From: CAWHQZ01 sp963831645
Lineage (GTDB): Bacteria; Pseudomonadota; Alphaproteobacteria; Rhizobiales; Aestuariivirgaceae
Assembly: GCA_963831645.1 (NCBI GenBank)
Contig: CAWHQZ010000019.1
Location: forward strand, 93,383 to 157,382
DNA length: 64,000 nucleotides
Reading direction: 5' to 3'
Under the pieces are notes generated by a model. It had not been told where the DNA came from, did not search any database, and saw only the letters and a list, made by a program, of their open reading frames with translations. Position numbers and translations under genes: made by a program. This document shows, piece by piece, positions 39,688-50,066 of the stretch (positions within the stretch are counted from its first letter, which is position 1; the number at the start of each line of letters is the position of its first letter).

Positions 39688-40504
39688 CTCCGAGGCAAAA
39701 CTCTCACAACCGCGCGTTCTCACCATCGCCAACCAGAAGGGCGGCGTAGGCAAGACCACTACGGCGATCAATCTCGGTACGGCCTTGGCGGCGGTCGGGG
39801 AGAACGTGCTGATTTGCGACCTCGACCCGCAGGGCAACGCCTCGACCGGTCTTGGGATCTTACGTGTAGCCGGCATGAAATCAAGCTACCACGTGCTGAT
39901 GGGGGAAGCGGAGCTCCATGCCGCGGTGGTTGGATCGGGCATCCCGGGCCTCGACTGCGTACCTGCGACCCTGGACTTGCTCGGTGCGGAGCTCGAGCTG
40001 TCGGAGGTGGAGCGCAAGACTCACCGGTTGCAGGACGCGGTCGCGAGACTGGTCGGCAGCGGAGCGGGGACGAAGCGGTATTCCTATCTGCTCATCGACT
40101 GTCCGCCGTCGCTCAATCTCCTGACAATCAATGCTCTTGTGGCCGCCGATGCGGTTCTGGTGCCGCTGCAATGCGAGTTCTTCGCCCTCGAAGGCCTGAG
40201 CCAGCTGCTCAGGACGGTGGAACGCGTGCGGGCAAATCTCAATCCGCGCCTCACCATCCAGGGCGTCGTCCTCACCATGTTCGATCGCCGCAACAGCCTT
40301 TCGGAGCAGGTGGCTCAAGATGTGCGCAGCGTGCTCGGCGAGAAGGTGTACCAGACCGTCATTCCGCGCAACGTGCGCATCTCGGAAGCACCCTCGTACG
40401 GCAAGCCGGTGCTTCTTTACGACAGTGAATGTGCAGGAAGTCAGGCCTACATCAAGCTTGCTTCTGAAGTGATCCGGCGCGAACGCCGGCTTCGGGCAGC
40501 ATGA
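39674..40504 (+). CDS. parA: Chromosome-partitioning ATPase ParA
   Basis: The 276-residue Walker-type ATPase begins with RVLTIANQKGGVGKTTTAINLGTALA (deviant Walker A with the signature lysine), LICDLDPQGNASTGLG, YLLIDCPPSLNLLTINAL and RNVRISEAPSYGKPVLLYD. It forms the ATP-dependent gradient that moves ParB-parS complexes. ATG 39674 (MAIPSSEAK) is used rather than a start 16 codons upstream that lies inside rsmG. Confidence 0.97.
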   Translation: MAIPSSEAKLSQPRVLTIANQKGGVGKTTTAINLGTALAAVGENVLICDLDPQGNASTGLGILRVAGMKSSYHVLMGEAELHAAVVGSGIPGLDCVPATLDLLGAELELSEVERKTHRLQDAVARLVGSGAGTKRYSYLLIDCPPSLNLLTINALVAADAVLVPLQCEFFALEGLSQLLRTVERVRANLNPRLTIQGVVLTMFDRRNSLSEQVAQDVRSVLGEKVYQTVIPRNVRISEAPSYGKPVLLYDSECAGSQAYIKLASEVIRRERRLRAA

Positions 40505-40538
40505 AGGCGATCCGGCGCCAGAGGAGGATGTGCTTGTC

Positions 40539-41420
40539 ATGATACCGCAACAGTCCAAACGCCGGCTCGGCCGCGGCCTCGCAGCCCTCATCGGCGATGA
40601 TGCTTCCGAAGATGCGGCTGCGGAGGAGGGACGCGCCCTGAGGCATGTGCCGATCGAACATCTCGAGGCCAATCCCAACAACCCGCGCAAGCAGTTCAAG
40701 GAAGAGGATCTCGAAGATCTCGCGCGCTCGGTACGCGACAAGGGGCTGTTGCAGCCGATCGTCGTGCGGCCGCGCAGGGACGGCAGTACCTATGAGATCG
40801 TCGCCGGCGAACGACGCTGGCGCGCCGCTCAGCGGGCCGGAGTGCATGACGTTCCCGTTCTCATCCGTGACCTTACCGACGGCGAGGCAGTGGAGCTGGC
40901 GCTGATTGAGAATATCCAGCGCTCGGATCTCAATGCTCTCGAAGAGGCGCGCGGCTACACCCAGCTGCTTGAGCAGTTCGGCTATACGCAACAGCAACTC
41001 GCCGATTCGCTCGGCAAGAGCCGCAGCCACATCGCCAACACGCTGCGGCTGCTGACGTTGCCCGAAAAAGTCCGCGGGCTCATCGAAGACGGCTCGCTAA
41101 CGGCTGGTCATGCGCGGGCGCTGATCGCCGCAGCCAGCCCCAGCGAGCTTGCCGAGCAGATCATCAGGCTGGGCCTCAACGTGCGCGAAGCGGAAAAGCT
41201 GTCGCGCGACAGAGCCGAGCGGCCGGCGCGGGTTCGGCGCAACCCGTCGGGCGACGGCAATGCCAATGTCAAGGCGCTGGAGAAGGCGCTCCTCGAAGCC
41301 ACCGGCCTCAGGGTCGAAATTTCCGATGTCGCGGGCAAAGGCGGCAAAGTGACCTTCCACTACAAGTCGCTCGATCAGCTCGACGATCTGTGCCGCCGCG
41401 TCGGAGCGGCGCGCGCGTAA
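40539..41420 (+). CDS. parB: Chromosome-partitioning protein ParB
   Basis: The 293-residue protein starts MIPQQSKRRLGRGLAALIGDD (typical N-terminus), with the CTPase region LRHVPIEHLEANPNNPRKQF, the catalytic patch EIVAGERRWRAAQRAG and ENIQRSDLNALEEARGY, an HTH (QQQLADSLGKSRSHIANTLRLLTLP) and a C-terminal dimer domain. It loads at the two parS sites seen here. GTG 40530 is an alternative start three codons upstream, but a GAGGAGG Shine-Dalgarno at 40521-40527 fits ATG 40539 better. Confidence 0.97.
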   Translation: MIPQQSKRRLGRGLAALIGDDASEDAAAEEGRALRHVPIEHLEANPNNPRKQFKEEDLEDLARSVRDKGLLQPIVVRPRRDGSTYEIVAGERRWRAAQRAGVHDVPVLIRDLTDGEAVELALIENIQRSDLNALEEARGYTQLLEQFGYTQQQLADSLGKSRSHIANTLRLLTLPEKVRGLIEDGSLTAGHARALIAAASPSELAEQIIRLGLNVREAEKLSRDRAERPARVRRNPSGDGNANVKALEKALLEATGLRVEISDVAGKGGKVTFHYKSLDQLDDLCRRVGAARA

Positions 41421-41456
41421 TATCGTCTGTATACGGAAGTTCCGTGTACGGAGAAA

Positions 41457-42482
41457 TTACCGAGCGGACCGCTGCCGGGCGAGCGACAGCAGCGCCCGGG
41501 CGGCGATCTGGGGCTCGAGGGCTGGCGTCTCGCGCGCCGCCAGGGTGGCCTGGGCCAGGGTGTTGGCGGCACGGGAAAGGGCGTCTTCCTGCCAGCGCTG
41601 AAGCTGTTCGGCGACCTTGCGCTGGCGCAGCCAGAAAATCTGCGGCCGCGCCGCGTCGATCGCCCTGGGGATGCGTGCGCCGGCGGCGACCTCGGCGGCG
41701 AGGCCACGCAGAACCGCCACGTGATTGGCGGCTGCGGAGAGCAGGCGGGAACCCGCAGTGCCGCCTTCAAGCAGGATGTGCATCACACTGTCGGTGGTGG
41801 CGATATCGCCGCCCAACACCGCGTCGCAAAGATCGTCGAGAGGCGGAGCGAGGCGGCCGCTACAGACGTCGGCGACGTCGTCGACGGTGATCTCCGCCTT
41901 TCCCAGGGTATAGAGCAGCAGCTTCTCGATCTCGCTGCGGGAAACGGAGCGGTCGTCACCCAGAACGGCCACCAGAAGCGCCCTGGCATCACGCGAAATG
42001 CTGACACCCGCCTGAGCCGCCATAGCCTGGGCAATCTCGGTGATATCGTCGGCGCGGTCTGTGTAGCAGGGAATAGCAAACGCACTTTCCGTACGTTCGA
42101 ACTGAGTGAGCAGCGCCGAGCCCTTCCTGAGATTGCCCGCCTCGGCGATGATCGCGTTGCCGCCCGCCTGCTTGCCAAGTACTTCCGCCACCGCGGTGGA
42201 AAAAGCCCTGCCGGCCTCGGACACCCAGACGGCTCTGGCGCCTCCGAACATGGGTACGGCGAAGAACTCGTCGGCAAGGCGTCCGGGATCGGCCGCCAGG
42301 TCCTCTTCCCTGAGATGGACGATGCGAAAAGGCTCGTCGAGGGAGCCCGCGATTCGCCTGACAAGTGTCGCGGCGGTTTCGTGAACCTTGCCGCTATCGG
42401 CTCCATAGACGAGAAAGGCGCTGGCCGACCGGTAATCCTGCTTCAGAAAACCTGCCAGTGCCGGCGGCTTGACGACGGCCAT
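41457..42482 (-). CDS. holA: DNA polymerase III delta subunit
   Basis: The 341-residue protein has the HolA pattern: FLVYGADSGKVHETAATLVRRI at the N-terminus, VWVSEAGRA, YTDRADDITEIAQAMAAQAGVSISRDARALLVAVLGDDRSVSRSEIEKLLLY, and a helical C-terminus. It opens the sliding clamp within the clamp loader. It converges with parB (36-nt gap with an imperfect inverted repeat) and lies 3 nt downstream of lptE. Confidence 0.92.
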   Translation of the reverse strand: MAVVKPPALAGFLKQDYRSASAFLVYGADSGKVHETAATLVRRIAGSLDEPFRIVHLREEDLAADPGRLADEFFAVPMFGGARAVWVSEAGRAFSTAVAEVLGKQAGGNAIIAEAGNLRKGSALLTQFERTESAFAIPCYTDRADDITEIAQAMAAQAGVSISRDARALLVAVLGDDRSVSRSEIEKLLLYTLGKAEITVDDVADVCSGRLAPPLDDLCDAVLGGDIATTDSVMHILLEGGTAGSRLLSAAANHVAVLRGLAAEVAAGARIPRAIDAARPQIFWLRQRKVAEQLQRWQEDALSRAANTLAQATLAARETPALEPQIAARALLSLARQRSAR

Positions 42483-42485
42483 CAG

Positions 42486-43027
42486 CTACTGTGCGGGAGG
42501 TTCGGCGGCGCTGGCGACGTGCGTCGCGAAATAGGCGGCCAACCTCGTGCGGATGTCGTTGCCGATCTCGCGGGCCGCCCGCTCCATGGCGTCGGCCTCG
42601 GCCTGCAGGTCGGAGAAATCGGCGTTCGTGCGGTCGAAGGAAACCTGGGAAAACGTCTTGCCCTTGTAGAGTTCGGCCCCGGAGCGGGCGTCGAGCAGCC
42701 GAAAGGTGGTCTTGGCCCGATAGCGGTAGCGCTGGGTCTCGTCGGATTCATCCTTGACGTCGATTGTCCTGTCTATGTCCGCGTCTGACTCGAGAATGAG
42801 CCGGTAGTGCCCGCCCGAAGCGCCGGGCTCTGACATGGAACTCAGTAGGTCGTTGCGAATCAGCTGACCAAGCCGCGTCTTCTGCTCCACGATGTCAATG
42901 GAGGCGAGATGCACTACAACGCCGTCGCCGACCGGATCGGTGCCGTAGAGCGGCTTGAACCCGCACGCTGCCATCGCCAGCAAGGTCGCCAGCATCGCCG
43001 CATGCGCCACCGGCCGGAAGGTCGCCA

Positions 43028-43028
<1 letters not shown>
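42486..43028 (-). CDS. lptE: LPS assembly lipoprotein LptE
   Basis: The 180-residue protein has a lipoprotein signal ending LLAMAACGFKPLYG (lipid-anchored Cys22), the GFKPLYG start common to alphaproteobacterial LptE, and a body containing RLGQLIRNDLLSSM and YRYRAKTTFRLLDARSGAELYKG. It plugs LptD in the outer membrane. The order leuS-lptE-holA with overlapping ends is the standard one. Confidence 0.9.
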
Positions 43029-45631
<2,603 letters not shown>

Positions 45632-45714
45632 GCGCAAATTGGGTCTCTCATGAGGGTCGAGCCTGCCTACCAATACTTGATAGGAGCCGCAAGCTCGGTC
45701 ATACCCGAACGATC

Positions 45715-46422
45715 ATGGAGGATCGGCGAAGCGGTGAAACCTGGACTGCGCACCGGGACTTGCCCCATGCGGGGTTGGAGGGCGTGCGGACCCGCATCGC
45801 AGCGGCCGCCGAAGCGGCCGGCCGGGCGCCATCGGAAGTGACTTTGATCGCGGTCAGCAAGGCATTTCCGGAGGCCTCGATCTTGCCGGTGCTGCAGGCG
45901 GGTCATCGCGTATTCGGCGAGAACCGGGTGCAGGAGGCGCAGCACAAGTGGCCGCCTTTGCGAGATCGCTTCCCCGGGGTGGAACTGCACCTGATCGGGC
46001 CTTTGCAGACCAACAAGGCGCCACAGGCGGTGGAGTTGTTCGATGCCATTCATGCGCTCGACCGGCCGAAGCTGGCGCAGGCTGTCGCCACCGAGCTTAC
46101 CCGGCAGGGCAAGCGCCTCAAACTCTTCATTCAGGTAAACACCGGCGAAGAGCTGCAGAAATCGGGAGTCGCTCCCGGCGGCACGGACGCATTTGTCGGC
46201 CAGTGCCGCGACGAGTTCGGCTTGAAGATATCCGGCCTGATGTGCATTCCCCCGGCCGACGAGGAACCCGCCCTGCACTTCGCATTGCTCGCCAAGATCG
46301 CCCGGCGCAACGGACTTGCCGAACTCAGCATGGGCATGAGCGCGGACTTCGAAACAGCCATTGCCCTGGATGCCACCTGTGTCAGGATCGGTTCGGCGAT
46401 ATTCGGGGAACGGCCCGGCTAG
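45715..46422 (+). CDS. PLP homeostasis protein (YggS/YBL036C family)
   Basis: The 235-residue PLP-binding barrel has TLIAVSKAFPEASILPVLQAGHRVFGENRVQEAQHKW (PLP Lys in AVSKAF), LHLIGPLQTNKAPQAV, QVNTGEELQKSG and LSMGMSADFETAIALDATCVRIGSAIFG. Family members handle free PLP and affect amino-acid metabolism; no enzymatic reaction is established. It is divergent from leuS. Confidence 0.95.
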   Translation: MEDRRSGETWTAHRDLPHAGLEGVRTRIAAAAEAAGRAPSEVTLIAVSKAFPEASILPVLQAGHRVFGENRVQEAQHKWPPLRDRFPGVELHLIGPLQTNKAPQAVELFDAIHALDRPKLAQAVATELTRQGKRLKLFIQVNTGEELQKSGVAPGGTDAFVGQCRDEFGLKISGLMCIPPADEEPALHFALLAKIARRNGLAELSMGMSADFETAIALDATCVRIGSAIFGERPG

Positions 46423-46497
46423 CCAGCCTTCGCGACTGGCGGCTCGGGGGGTGTGGTGGCAGAGACTGCTGCGCGGCAGCCAGACGGGAGAGAAGCA

Positions 46498-47157
46498 TTG
46501 GCGCATGTCGATTGGATGATCAGGACAAAGCAGATCGGAACGTGCAGCTGCGACTACGGCTGCCCGTGCGAGTTCAATGCGCCTCCAACCCGCACACCCT
46601 GCGAAGGGGTCGTGGGAATGGAAATCACCGAAGGTCATTTCGCAGCCATCCGGCTCGATGGCTTGCGGGTCGCCGGGGCTTACCGCTGGCCGGGACCCGT
46701 GCACGAAGGCAACGGCACCTGGTGGACGATCATGGACAGGCGAGCGAGCCCGGACCAGGCCGATGCGCTGTTCAAGATCCTGGGCGGCAAGGAGCAGGAG
46801 CCGACAACGGGCTTCGCCATCTATGCTTCAACGATCGCGCACGAAGTGGAGCCGATCTTCGCAGATATCGAGTTCGAATGGGATCTCGACGGGCGCAAGG
46901 GGCGCTTCCTGGTCCACGGCGTACTCGAGGCCAATGTGGAGCCAATCAGAAATCCCGTCACCGGAGCGCCGCACTTCATCGCCATTCGGCCGCACGACGG
47001 TTTCGAGTTCCGGGAAGCGGAGATGGCAAGCGCCACCTTCTGGAGCAAGGGTCCACTCGAGCAGAAACATGATAAGCGATTCGCTGCCATCACCTATGCG
47101 AGCTACGGACCGAAGGGAATCATCGCGGAGAAAAGCCTTCCGAACGTGCGCCGCTGA
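46498..47157 (+). CDS. DUF1326 domain-containing protein
   Basis: HVDWMIRTKQIGTCSCDYGCPCEFNAPPTRTPCEG at the N-terminus carries the clustered cysteines typical of DUF1326, followed by GTWWTIMDRRASPDQADALFKILGG and a C-terminal beta-rich region. Function is unknown; the cysteine cluster suggests metal binding. TTG 46498 has a good upstream GGGAGAG and puts the conserved HVDW segment at the start (219 residues). GTG 46453 would add 15 residues. Confidence 0.85.
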   Translation: MAHVDWMIRTKQIGTCSCDYGCPCEFNAPPTRTPCEGVVGMEITEGHFAAIRLDGLRVAGAYRWPGPVHEGNGTWWTIMDRRASPDQADALFKILGGKEQEPTTGFAIYASTIAHEVEPIFADIEFEWDLDGRKGRFLVHGVLEANVEPIRNPVTGAPHFIAIRPHDGFEFREAEMASATFWSKGPLEQKHDKRFAAITYASYGPKGIIAEKSLPNVRR

Positions 47158-47772
47158 TCAATCCGGCCGCGGGACGACCACCAGGCTTGTCGCCGGGCCG
47201 CAAACCGGCAGCAGGTCGAGCATATCGCGACGGGCGAGAGCAATGCAGCCTGAGGTCGGCGCGTAGTCGTCGGTGGCCAGGTGAAGGAAGATCGCGCTGC
47301 CTCGACCGGGGATCACAGGGTCGTCGTTATGGCCTAGCACGACCAGCAGGTCATAGAGGTGATCGGCCCGCCACAAGTGCTCCGCACTCGCTGAATGGGG
47401 AAGCCGGACCTGGCGATTGTAGGCCGGATCAGAAGGGCTATCGCACCAGCCATCGCGGGTAGAGATGGCCCCGATGGGAAGCGCGGTATCGGGCAGGGCC
47501 AGGCGGTCGGCGCGATAGAGCAACCTGCGCAGGAGAAAGCGCCCGATGGGCGTTGAGCCGTCGCCCTCGCGCTTGTCGCCCGCAAGCCCGTTCCGCCCCA
47601 GCGCGCAGCTGAAGACGCGCTCTCGCGCCACGAGAGAGCCGCGGTGCGGGATAGAGCTTGTTTTGGCTACCTCGAGTTCGTCGATGAGCACGTCCTTGTG
47701 TCGCCTGCCCGCCAAAGTGCTCGCACTATGGCGCAATGTGCTGTAGGCAATCGGGCCCGCGGTGGATAACAT
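47158..47772 (-). CDS. L,D-transpeptidase family protein
   Basis: The 204-residue protein has the YkuD catalytic pattern in IFLHLATDDYAPTSGCIALARRDML: the His of FLHLA and the Cys nucleophile of TSGCIAL. GDGSTPIGRFLLRRLLYRADR matches the domain's N-terminal G.TP.G.F motif. No clear signal peptide is seen, which is odd for a peptidoglycan enzyme, although short YkuD proteins of this type often lack one. It is divergent from the response regulator. Confidence 0.88.
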   Translation of the reverse strand: MLSTAGPIAYSTLRHSASTLAGRRHKDVLIDELEVAKTSSIPHRGSLVARERVFSCALGRNGLAGDKREGDGSTPIGRFLLRRLLYRADRLALPDTALPIGAISTRDGWCDSPSDPAYNRQVRLPHSASAEHLWRADHLYDLLVVLGHNDDPVIPGRGSAIFLHLATDDYAPTSGCIALARRDMLDLLPVCGPATSLVVVPRPD

Positions 47773-47816
47773 TGCCCGGCCGCGAGCGAATCGCCGCTAC
47801 ATATCCTGCATCAGCC

Positions 47817-48503
47817 ATGGGCACGACCAAGAAAATCCTGCTAGTTGACGATGATGAGCAGCTGCGCGAGTCGCTGAAGGAGCAGTTCACGCTGCATGAT
47901 GAGTTTGCCGTCGTCGAAGCCGGTTCGGCGGGCGATGGGCTGAAGCAGCTGAAGACCACGCATGTGGACCTGGTTATTCTGGACGTCAATCTGCCGGACA
48001 TGGATGGCCGCGAGGCCTGTAAGGTCATGCGACGCCTGGGCTTCAAGGGCCCGGTCATCATGTTGACTGCACAGGGATCGGATTCCGATATGATCCTGGG
48101 TCTCGACTCGGGCGCCAACGACTATGTGCCCAAGCCGTTCAAGTTCGGCGTCCTGCTGGCCCGTATCCGCGCGCAGCTGCGCCAGCATGATCAAAGCGAG
48201 GATGCTGTTTTCAGGCTCGGGCCCTACACCTTCAAGCCATCCTCGAAGGTGCTGCTGACCGGCGACAACAAAAAAATAAGGCTCACCGAAAAGGAAGCCT
48301 CCATCCTGAAATATCTATACCGGGCGGGTGAGCTCGCGGTGGGCCGTGAGGTGCTACTACACGAAGTGTGGGGCTACAACGCCGGGGTCACCACCCACAC
48401 CCTCGAGACCCATATCTACCGGCTGCGGCAGAAGATCGAGCGCGATCCGTCCAATGCCGAGATCCTGGTGACCGAAACGGGGGGCTACAAGCTCGTGCCA
48501 TAG
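47817..48503 (+). CDS. OmpR/PhoB-type response regulator
   Basis: The 228-residue protein has a receiver domain with acidic pair Asp11-Asp12, phospho-acceptor Asp56 (LVILDVNLPDMDG), MLTAQ and the Lys in YVPKPFKFG. A winged-helix DNA-binding domain follows (LTEKEASILKYLYRAGELAVGREVLLHEVWGYNAGVTTHTLETHIYRLRQKIE). It has no adjacent histidine kinase, so it is an orphan. CenR-like cell-envelope regulators of alphaproteobacteria are possible homologues; I cannot confirm that from sequence alone. Confidence 0.93.
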   Translation: MGTTKKILLVDDDEQLRESLKEQFTLHDEFAVVEAGSAGDGLKQLKTTHVDLVILDVNLPDMDGREACKVMRRLGFKGPVIMLTAQGSDSDMILGLDSGANDYVPKPFKFGVLLARIRAQLRQHDQSEDAVFRLGPYTFKPSSKVLLTGDNKKIRLTEKEASILKYLYRAGELAVGREVLLHEVWGYNAGVTTHTLETHIYRLRQKIERDPSNAEILVTETGGYKLVP

Positions 48504-48539
48504 CGGTCCGGGCCGACGCCGGAGCGGACGCGGGGAGCA

Positions 48540-48998
48540 ATGCGAATGCGTGTCAAGGCGGATGTACAAATGCTGAAGCAGATCCCGCTTTTTGCCGGCT
48601 GCCAGGATACGCACCTGCAGGTCCTGGCGTTCTCTTCCGATCGGGTAGAGATTCCGGAAGGACGCCTGCTGCTCAAGAAGGGAACTCGGGGGGCAGCCGG
48701 TTTCGTGGTTCTGGAAGGCGAGGCGGAGGTCTATGACGATGCCAACGGTGCCGGCAACGTGCTCGCACGCATCGGTACCTGTGTCTTCCTTGGCGAGCTA
48801 TCGATGATCACCGACGCGGCCTACGGCATTACCGTGAAGGCGGTAAGCATGCTTGCCGCGCAGCGGATCGAGCGGGAGCTGTTTTTGCGCGTGGCGGCCG
48901 AATTTCCGGAGTTCAGCCTCCAGGTGATGGAGAACCTGTCCTCGAAGCTGGGCCGGTCGATGGCCGAGCTTGGCGAGGTCAGGGGCCGCTTCAACTGA
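48540..48998 (+). CDS. Cyclic nucleotide-binding domain protein
   Basis: The 152-residue protein is a lone CRP/FNR-type cNMP-binding fold: MLKQIPLFAGCQDTHLQVLAFSSDRVEIPEGRLLLKKGTRGAAGFVVLEGEAEVY, with FLGELSMITDAAYGITVKA at the phosphate-binding cassette. It lacks an HTH, so it is a sensor or interaction module, not a transcription factor. It begins 36 nt after the response regulator and may be cotranscribed with it. Confidence 0.88.
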   Translation: MRMRVKADVQMLKQIPLFAGCQDTHLQVLAFSSDRVEIPEGRLLLKKGTRGAAGFVVLEGEAEVYDDANGAGNVLARIGTCVFLGELSMITDAAYGITVKAVSMLAAQRIERELFLRVAAEFPEFSLQVMENLSSKLGRSMAELGEVRGRFN

Positions 48999-49307
48999 AG
49001 CTTGTTTGACCGACGACCGACGTTTAAGGCGCGCAGTCTCGGGGTCGCGGCCCGAGGCGGGCGATGGCTTGGCGTAGTTGCTTGATTTTGTTCACTAATC
49101 TAAAAAATGATCGGGCGCCCGGTCGGGGGCCGGGCGCCCGGCGCGTTTAGCGCTGTGCGTCGGGAGGGGAAGCCGACGCGTACGGCCATCAGCGGTCAGA
49201 TAAGCGGGGGCAGTCGGACCGCCTCATACGACAGCCAGTACTAAGAGCTATCTAGGCACGCCGCGCGCGGGAGTCAACACGCCTGGGCACCTGATTTAAC
49301 TAAAAAT
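48999..49307. other. 309-bp intergenic region between convergent genes; contains one terminator hairpin
   Basis: No open frame here looks coding. The region separates the plus-strand cNMP gene from the minus-strand lolA 3' end. Apart from the strong hairpin at 49112-49140, I see only short GC-rich stretches. Confidence 0.6.
49112..49140 (-). terminator. Intrinsic terminator for the ftsK-lolA transcript
   Basis: CGGGCGCCCGG (49112-49122) and CCGGGCGCCCG (49130-49140) form an 11-bp GC stem with a 7-nt loop. Read on the minus strand the hairpin is followed by ATCATTTTTTAG, a T-rich tract, which fits a rho-independent terminator about 170 nt after the lolA stop. Read on the plus strand there is no T-run. 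Confidence 0.65.
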
Positions 49308-49985
49308 TTACTTATGGCTCTTCCGCTTGGCGAACTTGACCACGAAGAGCTTTGGATCGGCTTCGACCTCGGTTTCGAGATTGGCGACCGAAATCGTCGT
49401 GCGTTTGCCCTGGCCGTCTTCGATGATCCACTGGGCTAACTGCTTGCGTTCGTTATCGAACACCAGGACGATTTGTCCAGGTGTAAGCTTGCTTTTGTCC
49501 TGAACGGTGATGGAGGAAAGGCCATCCACCGTCTCGACACTCATGACCTTGGCCTGCCTGAGGAGGTCAACCTCCTCCGAAAGGAGCAGTTTCAGGGGCG
49601 TCGCCGCCAGGGGATACTGATCGGTGGTCTTCTTTTTCCGGTTCTCGATCACCACCCACCTTCCGTCGGAGACCACGAGGAAAGGGTTTGGCGGGGCGTA
49701 TTCGAAACGCAACCTGCCCGGCTTCGCCAGATAGAAGACGCCAGCGGAAACGTTGCCCTTGGGACTTATCTGCGTGAACTCGCCCTTGAGCGAGCGGAAG
49801 CTGTTGAAATAGCGGGTCAGTCTCTGGATGGTTTTTAATTGCTCGGCGGTCAAGGTGTCCTGGGTCAGGGCTGCCGCAGAGGCCGCCAGGGCCGGCGAGT
49901 TCCCGGCAAGGGCGACAGCGAGGACGCCGGCGGCCACACAAACAAACTGCAGTCCTTTCAAAAAGCCATTCCCGATGTTTGCCAT
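49308..49985 (-). CDS. lolA: Outer-membrane lipoprotein carrier protein LolA
   Basis: The 225-residue protein has a signal peptide (residues 1-34, FVCVAAGVLAVALAGNSPALAA), then LTRYFNSFRSLKGEFTQISPKGNVSAGVFYLAKPGRLRFEYAPPNPFLVVSDGRWVVIEN, the LolA fold pattern, and a basic C-terminus. It carries lipoproteins across the periplasm. Convergent with the cNMP gene, downstream of ftsK by 81 nt. Confidence 0.92.
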   Translation of the reverse strand: MANIGNGFLKGLQFVCVAAGVLAVALAGNSPALAASAAALTQDTLTAEQLKTIQRLTRYFNSFRSLKGEFTQISPKGNVSAGVFYLAKPGRLRFEYAPPNPFLVVSDGRWVVIENRKKKTTDQYPLAATPLKLLLSEEVDLLRQAKVMSVETVDGLSSITVQDKSKLTPGQIVLVFDNERKQLAQWIIEDGQGKRTTISVANLETEVEADPKLFVVKFAKRKSHK

Positions 49986-50066
49986 GGCATCTTCCCTTCT
50001 TGTGGCATTTCCCGCGACAATCCCATGCTAGTCCCTTGTCCAATCAACGCGGCTTATTTGCGGCGA

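Noticed and set aside
41429..41449. Inverted repeat GTATACGGAA/TTCCGTGTAC between convergent parB and holA, considered as a terminator
   Set aside because: The centre is almost fully paired, one pair is a wobble, and no T-run follows on either strand.
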